This document shows, one piece after another, positions 42,727 to 50,922 of a DNA stretch of 64,000 nt (the first letter of the stretch is position 1; each line of letters opens with the position of its first letter). A program made the position numbers and the translations under genes. The notes beneath the pieces are model-generated. The model did no database searches. It saw only the letters and a list, made by a program, of their open reading frames with translations, and was not told the origin of the DNA. Source of the DNA: CAIZQW01 sp942493055 (GTDB lineage Bacteria; Verrucomicrobiota; Kiritimatiellia; RFP12; UBA1067); contig OW818680.1 of assembly GCA_942493055.1 (NCBI GenBank), positions 5,828,001-5,892,000 on the forward strand, given 5' to 3'.

Positions 42727-45495
42727 TTAGTGGGTTGGCGGATCGATATACTCGGTTGCGGACTTTGCCTTGAAGCGGATTTCAGGTGAGTTGAGAAGTG
42801 GATCGTAGGCGTGTATGCCCGCGGCTTGATAGCGTTTCATCATTGCGGGGAGCCGAGCGAGAAAATCTTCATAGTTCTTTGAGGCAGGCTGCGTCCAGGA
42901 GGTCTCCGCCAAGGCGGAGAGTCTCGGATAGGTCATGAAGTCGAAGCGCTCGGGGGTCTTGACCACTTCTGTCCAGAGACACGCCTGCATGCCTTGAATC
43001 TGCTTCACACGGTCGGGCGCGACTTTGAGTGCGTCAAGGTCGCCAAAGTCATAGACGCGCTTCAGGTCGTTGAAGCCATTCCAGCGGCGGCCATCTTTAT
43101 GGCTCTCGTGCTGGACGAAATCAAAGTAACAGGGATGCCGCGGACAGAGGACCACGTCAAAGCCTTTCGTCAAGGCATCGGCAAGCACAGGAAGCTTGTC
43201 ATGGCGCCACCAGTCGATGAGCGTGCCGGATGTCGGGAGTCCTGAGTTGGCAATCTCGTCCCACCCAACACAGACCTTCCCGAGATCGCGGATGACCTTG
43301 GCCATCCGGCGATTGAAATAGCGTTCAACCGCCACAAGGTCCGGGAGTTTCTCGCGGACCATCAAAGCTTTGACCTCCGGCAGGTCTGCCCATTGCTTGT
43401 TTGCAAAGTGGACTTCATCGCCGCCGTAGTGAATCCATTGTCCCGGGAAGAGCTCAGCCACCTCCTTCAGGATGTCTCCCAGATAGGCGTAGGTCTCCTC
43501 CTTGCCAGGATTGATCGTGAATAAAGGGAGCTTCTGATTGCCTCCTCCTGAAAACGAGGGATAGGCTTTGTTCATGGCGTCCGCATGTCCCGGCATGTCG
43601 ATTTCAGGAACAATGACAATCGCGCGTTCAGCTGCATACGCAACCATATCACGAATCTCGTCCTGTGTATAAAACTGTGCCGGGGCTGTCGGCTCGGACT
43701 GGTTTCCAATGCCGCCGACGGAGGTGAGCTTGGGATATTTCTTGATCTCGATGCGCCAGCCTGGGGTGTCGGTCAAATGCCAATGAAAGCGGTTCATTTT
43801 GTGAAGCGCCATCATATCCAGCGTCTGCTTGATCTTCTTCACACCAAAGAAGTGGCGCGACTCATCGACCATCAATCCGCGCCAGGCGAAACGCGGGGCG
43901 TCCGAGATCTCTGTGCAAGGGACATGATAGGGGGCTGACGCCGGGAGCAACTGGAGCAACGTCTGCAAGGCATAAAAGTAGCCTGCATAATCGCCGGCTG
44001 TACAGGTGATGCTCTCTGGGGTCACGGTGAGTGTATAACCTTCTACTGGCAACGGCAGCTTGGGTGTAGTCAGGACGATTGCGCCTTTTACGTTCTGTCC
44101 GTCAAAGGGGCTGACAGGAATCTGACGAGCGGTAGCGGTGAACACGTGCTTTGCAAAAACAAGGGCGGCCTTTTTAGCAGCAGGAGTATCAAGGTAGTGA
44201 ATGGCGCGAGCATTTGTCCAATCAAAGGTTCCGGGCTGAGTCGTGAGCGTATTGGGTTGAGGGATGATGGCCGCTGCGCTTTTCTTGGGTTGAGAATCCT
44301 CCACAAATGCGATCACGCCGTAGGCCGGAATCTGGATGGTTTTTGGAAGGACGGTGAGTGTTTCATGGGTGAAGAGATCTTTTACACGATGATCCGATTT
44401 CCAGCCCGTTATTTCAAAGGTCGCGGGCTCGTTGGCGGAGTTGACAATGAAGACAAAGCGCTTGTTGTTGTACATCAACTCGCGTGCAGTCCATGAGGGG
44501 ACAGTTGCTTTGCGTTGCAAACGTTCAGCGTCTGTGGTGGTGGTGGTCTCGACTTCGCCGCCGGTTGTCAATTCATCGCTGTGTTTGGAAGTGCGCTGTA
44601 TGTTGAGATCCGAACGGACTTCGCCGAACAGGAAGGGGAGTGCCAGTTGCTGTTCGCCATTCAACTCCCGTCCGCATTCCGCGTAGGCATCATACCAGGT
44701 CTTCCACGTGCGCTTGACAGCTGTTCGCGGAAAGAGCGACCAGAGGAGCACTCCCTTTGCGCCGCTGCACAAGCCGAGATAGACATCATGGCGAACCCAG
44801 GAGCGGATCTCGTGGTCCTCGGCAGGATCATCAGGGTCCTTGCAGAGCTCCGGCATGACAAGGGCGATGACATGTGTGCGTCCGCTTAAACGGATGGCTT
44901 CGAGTTCCTCCTCCACGCCCTGCCGCACCCATTGGCGGCTGCGCTTCTTGCCGGAGCTGTTGACATAGCGGCCTTTGCCCAGCACATCGAAGGACTTGGC
45001 AAAGGTCGTCAGTTCAGGGATTCCGCGATGATTCGGATGATACATAAAGATCGGACGCTTCATGGGGTCGAGTTCCCGGATCATCTGAACGGACAAATCC
45101 AGATACTTCATCTCGTCCTTCCGCCAGGGACGCAACTCTTCGGGTGTGAGAGACCACCAGACAATGTTCGTATACCCTTTGTAGCGGTCAATCTGCTCAA
45201 TGAGGCGCGCACGCAAATCCTGTTCGACGACGACGTACTTATTGGTCGCCTTATCATTAAAGGTCAGATTGTTATTCAGTTGCGGGATGACCGGGTATCC
45301 GGCCTCCATACACTGCTGCATAAACTTATCCTGTGCGCCATAAACAGGTCCGGCAACGGTAAAGCCATTGGTCAGGTCACGGCCTGGGACGCCTGAATAG
45401 CCTGCGTAGACCATGCGTGTGCCATTGGGATAAAAGCCATCAGCAAAGGTTTGTAGCGAGAACAAAGCGAGGAGAAGAGCAATTGTAGTTTTCAT
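42727..45495 (-). CDS. Secreted GH20 beta-N-acetylhexosaminidase with a large unassigned N-terminal region
   Basis: The start at 45495 (MKTTIALLLALFSLQTFAD) begins a signal peptide; the frame stays open upstream but that part has no coding character and includes a hairpin. The product is 922 residues. Residues 20-450 form a separate module that looks like an alpha/beta barrel plus beta-sandwich (RMVYAGYSGVPG, IVWWSLTPEELRPW, GVLLWSLFPRT), not recognised as a known family. The GH20b domain starts near 455 (IIPQPNTLTTQPG) and the catalytic barrel carries WRGLMVDESRHF, HWHLTDTPGWR and the D693-E694 pair in HYGGDEVHF. It releases terminal GlcNAc or GalNAc from glycans. Confidence 0.88.
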   Translation of the reverse strand: MKTTIALLLALFSLQTFADGFYPNGTRMVYAGYSGVPGRDLTNGFTVAGPVYGAQDKFMQQCMEAGYPVIPQLNNNLTFNDKATNKYVVVEQDLRARLIEQIDRYKGYTNIVWWSLTPEELRPWRKDEMKYLDLSVQMIRELDPMKRPIFMYHPNHRGIPELTTFAKSFDVLGKGRYVNSSGKKRSRQWVRQGVEEELEAIRLSGRTHVIALVMPELCKDPDDPAEDHEIRSWVRHDVYLGLCSGAKGVLLWSLFPRTAVKRTWKTWYDAYAECGRELNGEQQLALPFLFGEVRSDLNIQRTSKHSDELTTGGEVETTTTTDAERLQRKATVPSWTARELMYNNKRFVFIVNSANEPATFEITGWKSDHRVKDLFTHETLTVLPKTIQIPAYGVIAFVEDSQPKKSAAAIIPQPNTLTTQPGTFDWTNARAIHYLDTPAAKKAALVFAKHVFTATARQIPVSPFDGQNVKGAIVLTTPKLPLPVEGYTLTVTPESITCTAGDYAGYFYALQTLLQLLPASAPYHVPCTEISDAPRFAWRGLMVDESRHFFGVKKIKQTLDMMALHKMNRFHWHLTDTPGWRIEIKKYPKLTSVGGIGNQSEPTAPAQFYTQDEIRDMVAYAAERAIVIVPEIDMPGHADAMNKAYPSFSGGGNQKLPLFTINPGKEETYAYLGDILKEVAELFPGQWIHYGGDEVHFANKQWADLPEVKALMVREKLPDLVAVERYFNRRMAKVIRDLGKVCVGWDEIANSGLPTSGTLIDWWRHDKLPVLADALTKGFDVVLCPRHPCYFDFVQHESHKDGRRWNGFNDLKRVYDFGDLDALKVAPDRVKQIQGMQACLWTEVVKTPERFDFMTYPRLSALAETSWTQPASKNYEDFLARLPAMMKRYQAAGIHAYDPLLNSPEIRFKAKSATEYIDPPTH

Positions 45496-45566
45496 ATTAC
45501 AATCAAAACGCGTTAATGATTGTATTACCATAGCATATTCAACTGCCGTTGTCATGTCTCTTGCCA

Positions 45567-45604
45567 TTTTCATCAGCAAAAAACAAGTTTTTTGCTGATG
45601 AAAA
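45567..45604. promoter_or_regulatory. Perfect 18-bp inverted repeat upstream of the GH20 gene
   Basis: ttttcatcagcaaaaaac and gttttttgctgatgaaaa face each other across two bases. The hairpin lies 72 bases upstream of the GH20 start on the minus strand. It could be an operator or a bidirectional terminator; the T-rich loop side arms are part of the stem, so a classic terminator is less likely. Confidence 0.5.
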
Positions 45605-45610
45605 TTGAGT

Positions 45611-45696
45611 TGATTCCGCGCAAATGTTCGCTCCGCCGTCCATGTATCCATGGGTGAGGCGGGCGTGACATTTGCGCTCTTCTTCGCGGCTTTTGC
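45611..45696. repeat. Family B repeat, partial copy
   Basis: It shares gcgcaaatgttcgctccgcc and ggtgaggcgggcgtgacatt with the element at 21671-21960. The arms gcgcaaatgt (45618-45627) and acatttgcgc (45668-45677) are inverted. The central gtgtattcac of the other copy reads catgtatccatg here, with compensatory changes that keep the stem. Confidence 0.7.
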
Positions 45697-45831
45697 GAAA
45701 AAAGTATTCATTCTTAGCTTAACACCTATGGGTTACACCCGTGCCGCAGTCAGTCCGGCGGCTGCCGGACGACCCTCCAAAGTCAATGAATCAGAAATGC
45801 GCCCGAACGGCACCCGATCAAAACATTTCGC

Positions 45832-45860
45832 TTGCATCCTCATTTCCGAAGCGCGATAAT
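45832..45860 (+). promoter_or_regulatory. Sigma-70-type promoter of the cysteine-rich PAS gene
   Basis: TTGCAT (45832-45837), a 17-bp spacer and GATAAT (45855-45860). The ATG at 45899 has the ribosome site gaggaggg. Confidence 0.5.
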
Positions 45861-45898
45861 AAATCTAAAGATTGTAACCGTATAGAGGAGGGTCAGCC

Positions 45899-46426
45899 AT
45901 GATCAAGCAAGTCTGTTACGTATGCGGTGTTGAGTTAGGTGAGCCACTCGAACAGCATATACCGGAAGTATACGTATCGCATGGGATTTGCCGCACATGC
46001 CTGGATAGATGCATGGCCGGTGCGGGCACGGGGATGGACGAATTCCTGGATTCCCTGCAGGCGCCAGTCGTCGTTGTCGACGGCAACGTCAGGGTCGTGA
46101 CGGCGAATGCGCTCGCCCAGAAACTCTTGTCAAAGAACCCGAAGGAGATGGGCGGCCAGTTGGCGGGCGAGGTCTTCGAGTGCTCGCATGCGCACGAGCC
46201 GGGCGGGTGCGGGCATACGCTCCACTGCAAGAGCTGCATGATCCGGAGTTCCGTTACGAAGACCTTCCAGACAGGAGCCCCGTGCATCCGTCTCCCGGCC
46301 TGCCAGGATCTGGATACGTTTGAGGGGCCTCGGAAGATCCGTTTCCTGGTCACAACGGAGAAGGTGGGCGGTGCAGTCTTATTGCGCATCGACGATCTCC
46401 AGCCAGACGTTCCAAAAGTCGCGTGA
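45899..46426 (+). CDS. Cysteine-rich zinc-ribbon/PAS domain protein
   Basis: A 175-residue soluble protein. The N-terminus has two CxxC pairs (C6/C9 and C31/C34, plus C38), fit for a zinc ribbon. A PAS-like domain follows (LDSLQAPVVVVDGNVRVVTAN, then LGGxxGEVFEC-type region QLAGEVFECSHA). It carries a second cysteine set, C95, C104, C110 and C113, in SHAHEPGGCGHTLHCKSC. Similar PAS cores occur in sensor kinases of anaerobes, where the cysteines might hold a metal or haem-like cofactor. There is no kinase or output domain here. Base composition appears more GC-rich than its neighbours, hinting at transfer. Function is unknown; a redox or metal sensor is a guess. Confidence 0.65.
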   Translation: MIKQVCYVCGVELGEPLEQHIPEVYVSHGICRTCLDRCMAGAGTGMDEFLDSLQAPVVVVDGNVRVVTANALAQKLLSKNPKEMGGQLAGEVFECSHAHEPGGCGHTLHCKSCMIRSSVTKTFQTGAPCIRLPACQDLDTFEGPRKIRFLVTTEKVGGAVLLRIDDLQPDVPKVA

Positions 46427-46433
46427 TCCGATT

Positions 46434-46826
46434 CTATTTGTAGCGTGATACAAGAACCTCTCCGGTCGCGCCCATGAGGCAGCCCACAGTATAGCATGGC
46501 AGGTCAGACCACTTGAACCCGACACCCAGAAAGAGGGCACCGATGCGGGTGCTTCTGATCGCGTTAATCCATTCGGCTTGGTAGAGCTGACTGAACTCGA
46601 CTGAAAACGAAAGGGCGATGGTCAGGGGGACGACAACAACAAGCCGTATGCCGGGGAAGAGTATGCAGATTGTCAAGAAGAGGGCGAGAGACCAAAGTGT
46701 ATCTCCGGCATATGTTGAAAGAAACGTCGGCAGGTGCGCGGCGAGGCTTGAGCGTGACATTAAACCCGCGACGATTACAATGCAAAGGACCCCTGCGTAT
46801 GCCACTCTATTCCGTCTCTTTGTCAT
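46434..46826 (-). CDS. DUF2809 family membrane protein
   Basis: A 130-residue protein with four hydrophobic helices. The motifs GDTLWSLALFLTICILFP, SFSVEFSQLYQAEWINAIRSTRIGALFLG and FKWSDLPCY are the conserved core of DUF2809. The family's role is unknown. It is convergent with the PAS gene (seven bases between stops). No ribosome site is evident before the ATG at 46826. Confidence 0.82.
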   Translation of the reverse strand: MTKRRNRVAYAGVLCIVIVAGLMSRSSLAAHLPTFLSTYAGDTLWSLALFLTICILFPGIRLVVVVPLTIALSFSVEFSQLYQAEWINAIRSTRIGALFLGVGFKWSDLPCYTVGCLMGATGEVLVSRYK

Positions 46827-46985
46827 CGTGGGGTGGTGAATGTGGGGGCGTTTTCTTTCATGGTTACATTTTTATGTTTATTGACAAATAGAGCAAGTAT
46901 AAATTTGGGTGGGATTCATTATTCCGTGTTTTTCCGTGTGTTCCGTGGGCAAAGAAGTTGATGTTGCATCCAAGCCCCCAGCGAG

Positions 46986-47017
46986 TTGCAAAAAGTGCTA
47001 TACATATTGCAAAAAGT
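46986..47017 (+). promoter_or_regulatory. Direct repeat ttgcaaaaagt with 21-bp spacing: putative activator site
   Basis: ttgcaaaaagt occurs at 46986-46996 and again at 47007-47017, exactly two helical turns apart, about 75 bases before the GH51 start. Such spacing is typical of AraC/XylS-type dimer sites. The surrounding gap 46827-46985 contains a ttccgtgtttttccgtgtgt word repeat and no gene. Confidence 0.45.
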
Positions 47018-47089
47018 ACAATCGACTGTATTTTGTCCATTATGCTATTATACACACGTTAATTTGTTAATCGGCAAAGGAGAAATGTT

Positions 47090-49570
47090 ATGTTTAGAAC
47101 AGGTCGTTCATGGATGGGGTTGGCAGCGTGCATGATGGGATGCACCGGAATCGCTTCAGCGGTTGAGGTTAAATTAAACTTTGAGAAGAAGGGACACGAA
47201 ATCCCCAAAACCCTTTATGGCATCTTCTACGAGGACATCAACTACGCTGCTGATGGCGGGCTCTATCCTGAGTTGGTTGCCAATCGCGGCTTTGACTGGC
47301 GGACCAAGGATCTGGAAGGCTGGTCAAAGGACTATCGCGGCGGCGCTATGGCGCGCATTTCACGTCAACAGGGAAGCCCTGTACATCCCAATACCGCGAC
47401 TTACTTGCGGATTGAGACCTTCGGAGCAGGGGATGGCTGCGGTGTCAAGAATGGCGGCTATAGCGGCATCGCTGTCAAGCAGGGCGAGAAATATGATCTT
47501 TCGTTTTATGCGCGCGCTTTAGAGTCCTACAAAGGCTGCATCCGAATCGTCCTGGAGGCGGAAGGCAAGGAGTTGGCCAGCTATACGGTTTCCAATCAGG
47601 AACTTTCGATTGCGCCTGTTAACAAGGAGGGCATCGATCTTGTTCTGCCCGCGTGGAAGAAGTATGCGACGGTCTTGAAGCCGAACGCAACGGTTGCAAA
47701 TGCCTCTCTGTCGATCCTCATGGATAAGCCGGGGACCATTGACATGGAGTTGGTCTCCCTCTTTCCGCAAGACACGTTTGCTGGACGGAAGAACGGGTTG
47801 CGCAAAGATTTGGTCCAGTTGCTCAAGGAGATGAAGCCAGGCGTGATGCGCTTTCCGGGCGGATGTGTTATTGAGGGCGGGGACTTCGGTACTTGGTATG
47901 ACTGGAAGCGTACGGTCGGTCCGATCGAACGTCGTGAGATCAATTGGAATCGCTGGGGATATTGGCAGACCCACGGCCTTGGCTATTTCGAATACTTCCA
48001 ATTGGCGGAAGACATTGGCTGTGAACCGATGCCGATCCTGGCCGCTGGCATGACCTGCCAGTTCGCAAATGCGGAACTGGCGCCCATGGACTCGATGGGC
48101 TATTTTATCCAGAACGCCTTGGATCTGATTGAGTTCGCCAATGGCGATGTGAACACGAAGTGGGGCAAGGTGCGTGCCGACATGGGCCATCCGAAACCGT
48201 TCAACTTGAAATATCTCGGCGTCGGGAATGAGAACTGGGATCAGATCTTTCTGGACCGTTACCTGGTCATTGACAGAGGCATTCGCGCGAAACATCCTGA
48301 AATTAAAATCATCTCCTCTGCCGGAGCCGGACCTTCCGGGCCGCGCTATGATTTGGCGTGGAAATTTCTAACCGAGCATAAGGCTGATTTGATTGACGAA
48401 CACTATTACGTGAAAGCCGATTGGCTGCTGAACGGTGCGACACGCTATGACACCTTTGACCGTAAGGGGCCCAAGGTCTATGCGGGTGAGTATGCCTGCC
48501 ACCTGCCGAATCGCGCGAACTCGCTCTACAGTGCGCTCTGTGAAGGCGCGATGATGACGGGTTTTGAACGGAACTCGGATATCGTCGCGATGACCTCTTA
48601 TGCGCCGCTGTTTGGCAAGGTCAATCACGACCAGTGGAAACCGGATCTCATCTGGTATGACAATGTGAAGGCCTTCGGCACCCCCAATTACTATGTTCAG
48701 AAACTGTTTGCCACTCACTTGCCGACCACGCTGATTCCCTCCTCCTGCAATGCAGAGGCTGTGCCCATGAAGCCTGCGGGCTCCATCGGAATTCAGACGT
48801 GGAACACGGTTGCCGAGTTTAAAGATATCAACGTGACAAAGGGCGCGGAGACGCTCTATGCTTATAAGCCCGAGTTGAAGGGGTGGTCGAAAACCAAGGA
48901 GGGAAAGTGGCTTGTCAAGGATGGGGCATTGCTCCAGACAGCTCCGGACAAGAGCAATACAGGAATCTGCATCGGGGACCCCTCCTGGTCTGATTACACA
49001 CTCACCCTGAAAGCCCGTAAAATCTCAGGTGAAGAGGGCTTTATTATCCGCTTCCGGGATCAAGGCAGCCAAAATGTCCATCTCAACCTCGGGGGATGGG
49101 GGAATACGGACCATGCAATTGAAGCCGGACAGGGCAATATCATGGGCGGCAGGAAGCACGGGAAGATCGAAACAGGGAAGTGGTATGATATCAAAATAGT
49201 GCTTGCTGGAAGCAAGGTGAGCGCCTGGCTCAACAATGAGGTGCTCTTTAAAGATGTCGTTATCGAGACAGCCGCAGCGACGGACTTCTTCACGGTCTCT
49301 GGATTGGATCAAGAGGCTGGCGAGATCGTTGTCAAATGCATCTCTGTTGCGGATTCTGAACGGCCGTTGACGATCGACTTCGGAGGCAAGAAACTTCAAG
49401 CCCAGAAGGCTAAGCGCACGGTTCTCTCCGGTGAAGGCGCCGCAGTCAATGACCTGGACAATCCGACGCGCTGCGCACCGATCACGGATACCGTCGATGT
49501 CCCGGGAGGAACGCTCTTTACCACGACGCTGAAGCCCATGTCCATGACGGTCTTCCGCTTCAAACAGTAA
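47090..49570 (+). CDS. Secreted GH51 alpha-L-arabinofuranosidase
   Basis: An 826-residue protein with a signal peptide ending near TGIASA (residue 24) and the ribosome site aaggag. The GH51 barrel has LYGIFYEDINYAADGGLYPEL, the acid/base E381 in GVGNENWDQ and the nucleophile E467 in VYAGEYACH. A beta-sandwich insert near 600-730 (WSDYTLTLKARKISGEEGF) resembles DUF1080/LamG modules, and the C-terminal arabinofuranosidase domain follows (GGTLFTTTLKPMSMTVFRF). It removes alpha-L-arabinofuranose from arabinan, arabinoxylan or arabinogalactan side chains. The genes after it extend the same theme. Confidence 0.93.
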   Translation: MFRTGRSWMGLAACMMGCTGIASAVEVKLNFEKKGHEIPKTLYGIFYEDINYAADGGLYPELVANRGFDWRTKDLEGWSKDYRGGAMARISRQQGSPVHPNTATYLRIETFGAGDGCGVKNGGYSGIAVKQGEKYDLSFYARALESYKGCIRIVLEAEGKELASYTVSNQELSIAPVNKEGIDLVLPAWKKYATVLKPNATVANASLSILMDKPGTIDMELVSLFPQDTFAGRKNGLRKDLVQLLKEMKPGVMRFPGGCVIEGGDFGTWYDWKRTVGPIERREINWNRWGYWQTHGLGYFEYFQLAEDIGCEPMPILAAGMTCQFANAELAPMDSMGYFIQNALDLIEFANGDVNTKWGKVRADMGHPKPFNLKYLGVGNENWDQIFLDRYLVIDRGIRAKHPEIKIISSAGAGPSGPRYDLAWKFLTEHKADLIDEHYYVKADWLLNGATRYDTFDRKGPKVYAGEYACHLPNRANSLYSALCEGAMMTGFERNSDIVAMTSYAPLFGKVNHDQWKPDLIWYDNVKAFGTPNYYVQKLFATHLPTTLIPSSCNAEAVPMKPAGSIGIQTWNTVAEFKDINVTKGAETLYAYKPELKGWSKTKEGKWLVKDGALLQTAPDKSNTGICIGDPSWSDYTLTLKARKISGEEGFIIRFRDQGSQNVHLNLGGWGNTDHAIEAGQGNIMGGRKHGKIETGKWYDIKIVLAGSKVSAWLNNEVLFKDVVIETAAATDFFTVSGLDQEAGEIVVKCISVADSERPLTIDFGGKKLQAQKAKRTVLSGEGAAVNDLDNPTRCAPITDTVDVPGGTLFTTTLKPMSMTVFRFKQ

Positions 49571-49687
49571 GCGCCCCGCCCGGGGGCGGCGTAGTGGCAG
49601 TTGGCAGTAGCAGTTGGCAGTGAATCCCCGGGAACAAACCGACTGGTAACTTTTTTATCACAGAGACACAGAGAGCACAGAGTTTAT

Positions 49688-49795
49688 TTGGAGTGCGGCG
49701 GCAAACCGGCATCAGCCGGAGCGACGCCGCTTTTGCGAAACCAAGAAAAGCGGTGCCGCGCTCGCCTTCCGGCTCTGCTTGTCACCGCACTCCAA
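49688..49795. repeat. Palindromic element, family C copy 3
   Basis: Ends ttggagtgcgg and accgcactccaa. It takes up a third of the 303-base gap between the GH51 and GH43 genes. The flanks hold cacagagacacagagagcac (49662-49681) and tttgtttttgtgttttatgt words (49817-49836). No promoter stands out. Confidence 0.78.
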
Positions 49796-49873
49796 AAAGA
49801 TCTGCCCAGCTCACTTTGTTTTTGTGTTTTATGTGGGTTTTGTGGTTCCAAACTGTTGAAGTAGGTAAGAAGT

Positions 49874-50884
49874 ATGATAAACAATACAAAAATCGTTGCA
49901 ATGTCTATGAGTCTCGGCCTGGCGCTTTTCAGCTCTGCAGCAGATGAGCATCCGGTTGCGCGCGTGATTCCGCGTGAGCCCATGATGAAGTTCGGGGATG
50001 TGTCGCGCAAAGGCGAGGCCATTCCCTTTGCAAAAGATCCTACTGTCATTCGCGTGAAAGACCGTTATCTGATGTACTACTCGGTCAGCCCTTACCCGGC
50101 AGAGCGTCTGCCTGCTGGCAAAACGAATAAGTGGGGCATGGCGGTCGCGGAGAGCACGGATCTGACGAACTGGAAGCGTGTGGCTGATTTGAATGTGGGA
50201 CAGGACGGCTCAGCCGCGCCGTGTGTCAAATGGATCAAGGGCAAGATCCATCTCTTCTATCAGACCTATCAGAAGCCGGGTGTCAGCCCGGATGCAATCT
50301 GCCATGCGACCTCCGAGGATGGCATCACCTTTACGGATAACCCGGAGAATCCGGTCTATTCACCCAAGGCGGCATGGTCGAACTGTCGTGCGATTGATGC
50401 GGAAGTCTTCGAGGTCAACGACAAGCTGATGCTTCAGTATGCGACGCGCGACCCTGCGGGAAAGATTCAGCAGATCGGCCAGGCAGTTGCGCCACTCGCT
50501 TCAAACTATGGCAAGTCCTGCTGGAAGGAGCTGTCGCTGGACGGCCCGATTCTCAAGCCGGAGCTGCCTTGGGAAGGCAAATGCATCGAAGCTCCGACTG
50601 TGCTCAAGCGCGGCGACACCTTTTACATGTTCTATGCCGGCGGGTATAACAATGCGCCACAGATGATTGGACTGGCCACCAGCACGGACGGCTTGACGTG
50701 GAAGCGCACCTCTGACCAGCCGCTCATTCCGAATGGTGCCCCTGGCACATGGAACAGCTCGGAATCCGGCCATCCCGGTGTCTTTGTCGACAACGACGGA
50801 ACCATCATCCTCTTCTATCAAGGCAATAATGAAAAGGGTCGCACCTGGTTCCTCTCGAATGTAAAGATCGAATTAAAAAAATGA
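49874..50884 (+). CDS. Secreted five-bladed propeller glycosidase, GH43-like
   Basis: A 336-residue protein with a signal peptide (ending FSSAA). The acidic triad of the GH43/GH117 propellers is present: D55 in AKDPTVIRVKD, D175 in CRAIDAEVFE and E239 in KCIEAPTVLKR. Repeated blade motifs are WGMAVAESTDLTNW, ICHATSEDGITF and IGLATSTDGLTWKR. Likely activity is removal of arabinose, xylose or galactose from plant or algal glycan; subfamily cannot be read by eye. It heads a compact run of four genes. Confidence 0.82.
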   Translation: MINNTKIVAMSMSLGLALFSSAADEHPVARVIPREPMMKFGDVSRKGEAIPFAKDPTVIRVKDRYLMYYSVSPYPAERLPAGKTNKWGMAVAESTDLTNWKRVADLNVGQDGSAAPCVKWIKGKIHLFYQTYQKPGVSPDAICHATSEDGITFTDNPENPVYSPKAAWSNCRAIDAEVFEVNDKLMLQYATRDPAGKIQQIGQAVAPLASNYGKSCWKELSLDGPILKPELPWEGKCIEAPTVLKRGDTFYMFYAGGYNNAPQMIGLATSTDGLTWKRTSDQPLIPNGAPGTWNSSESGHPGVFVDNDGTIILFYQGNNEKGRTWFLSNVKIELKK

Positions 50885-50922
50885 GAATTGCCAAGCGGAA
50901 GAATGCAGGCTAAAATGCTGGC

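Noticed and set aside
45496..45711. N-terminal extension of the GH20 protein
   Set aside because: It would run through a perfect hairpin and the family B repeat and place the signal peptide in the interior.
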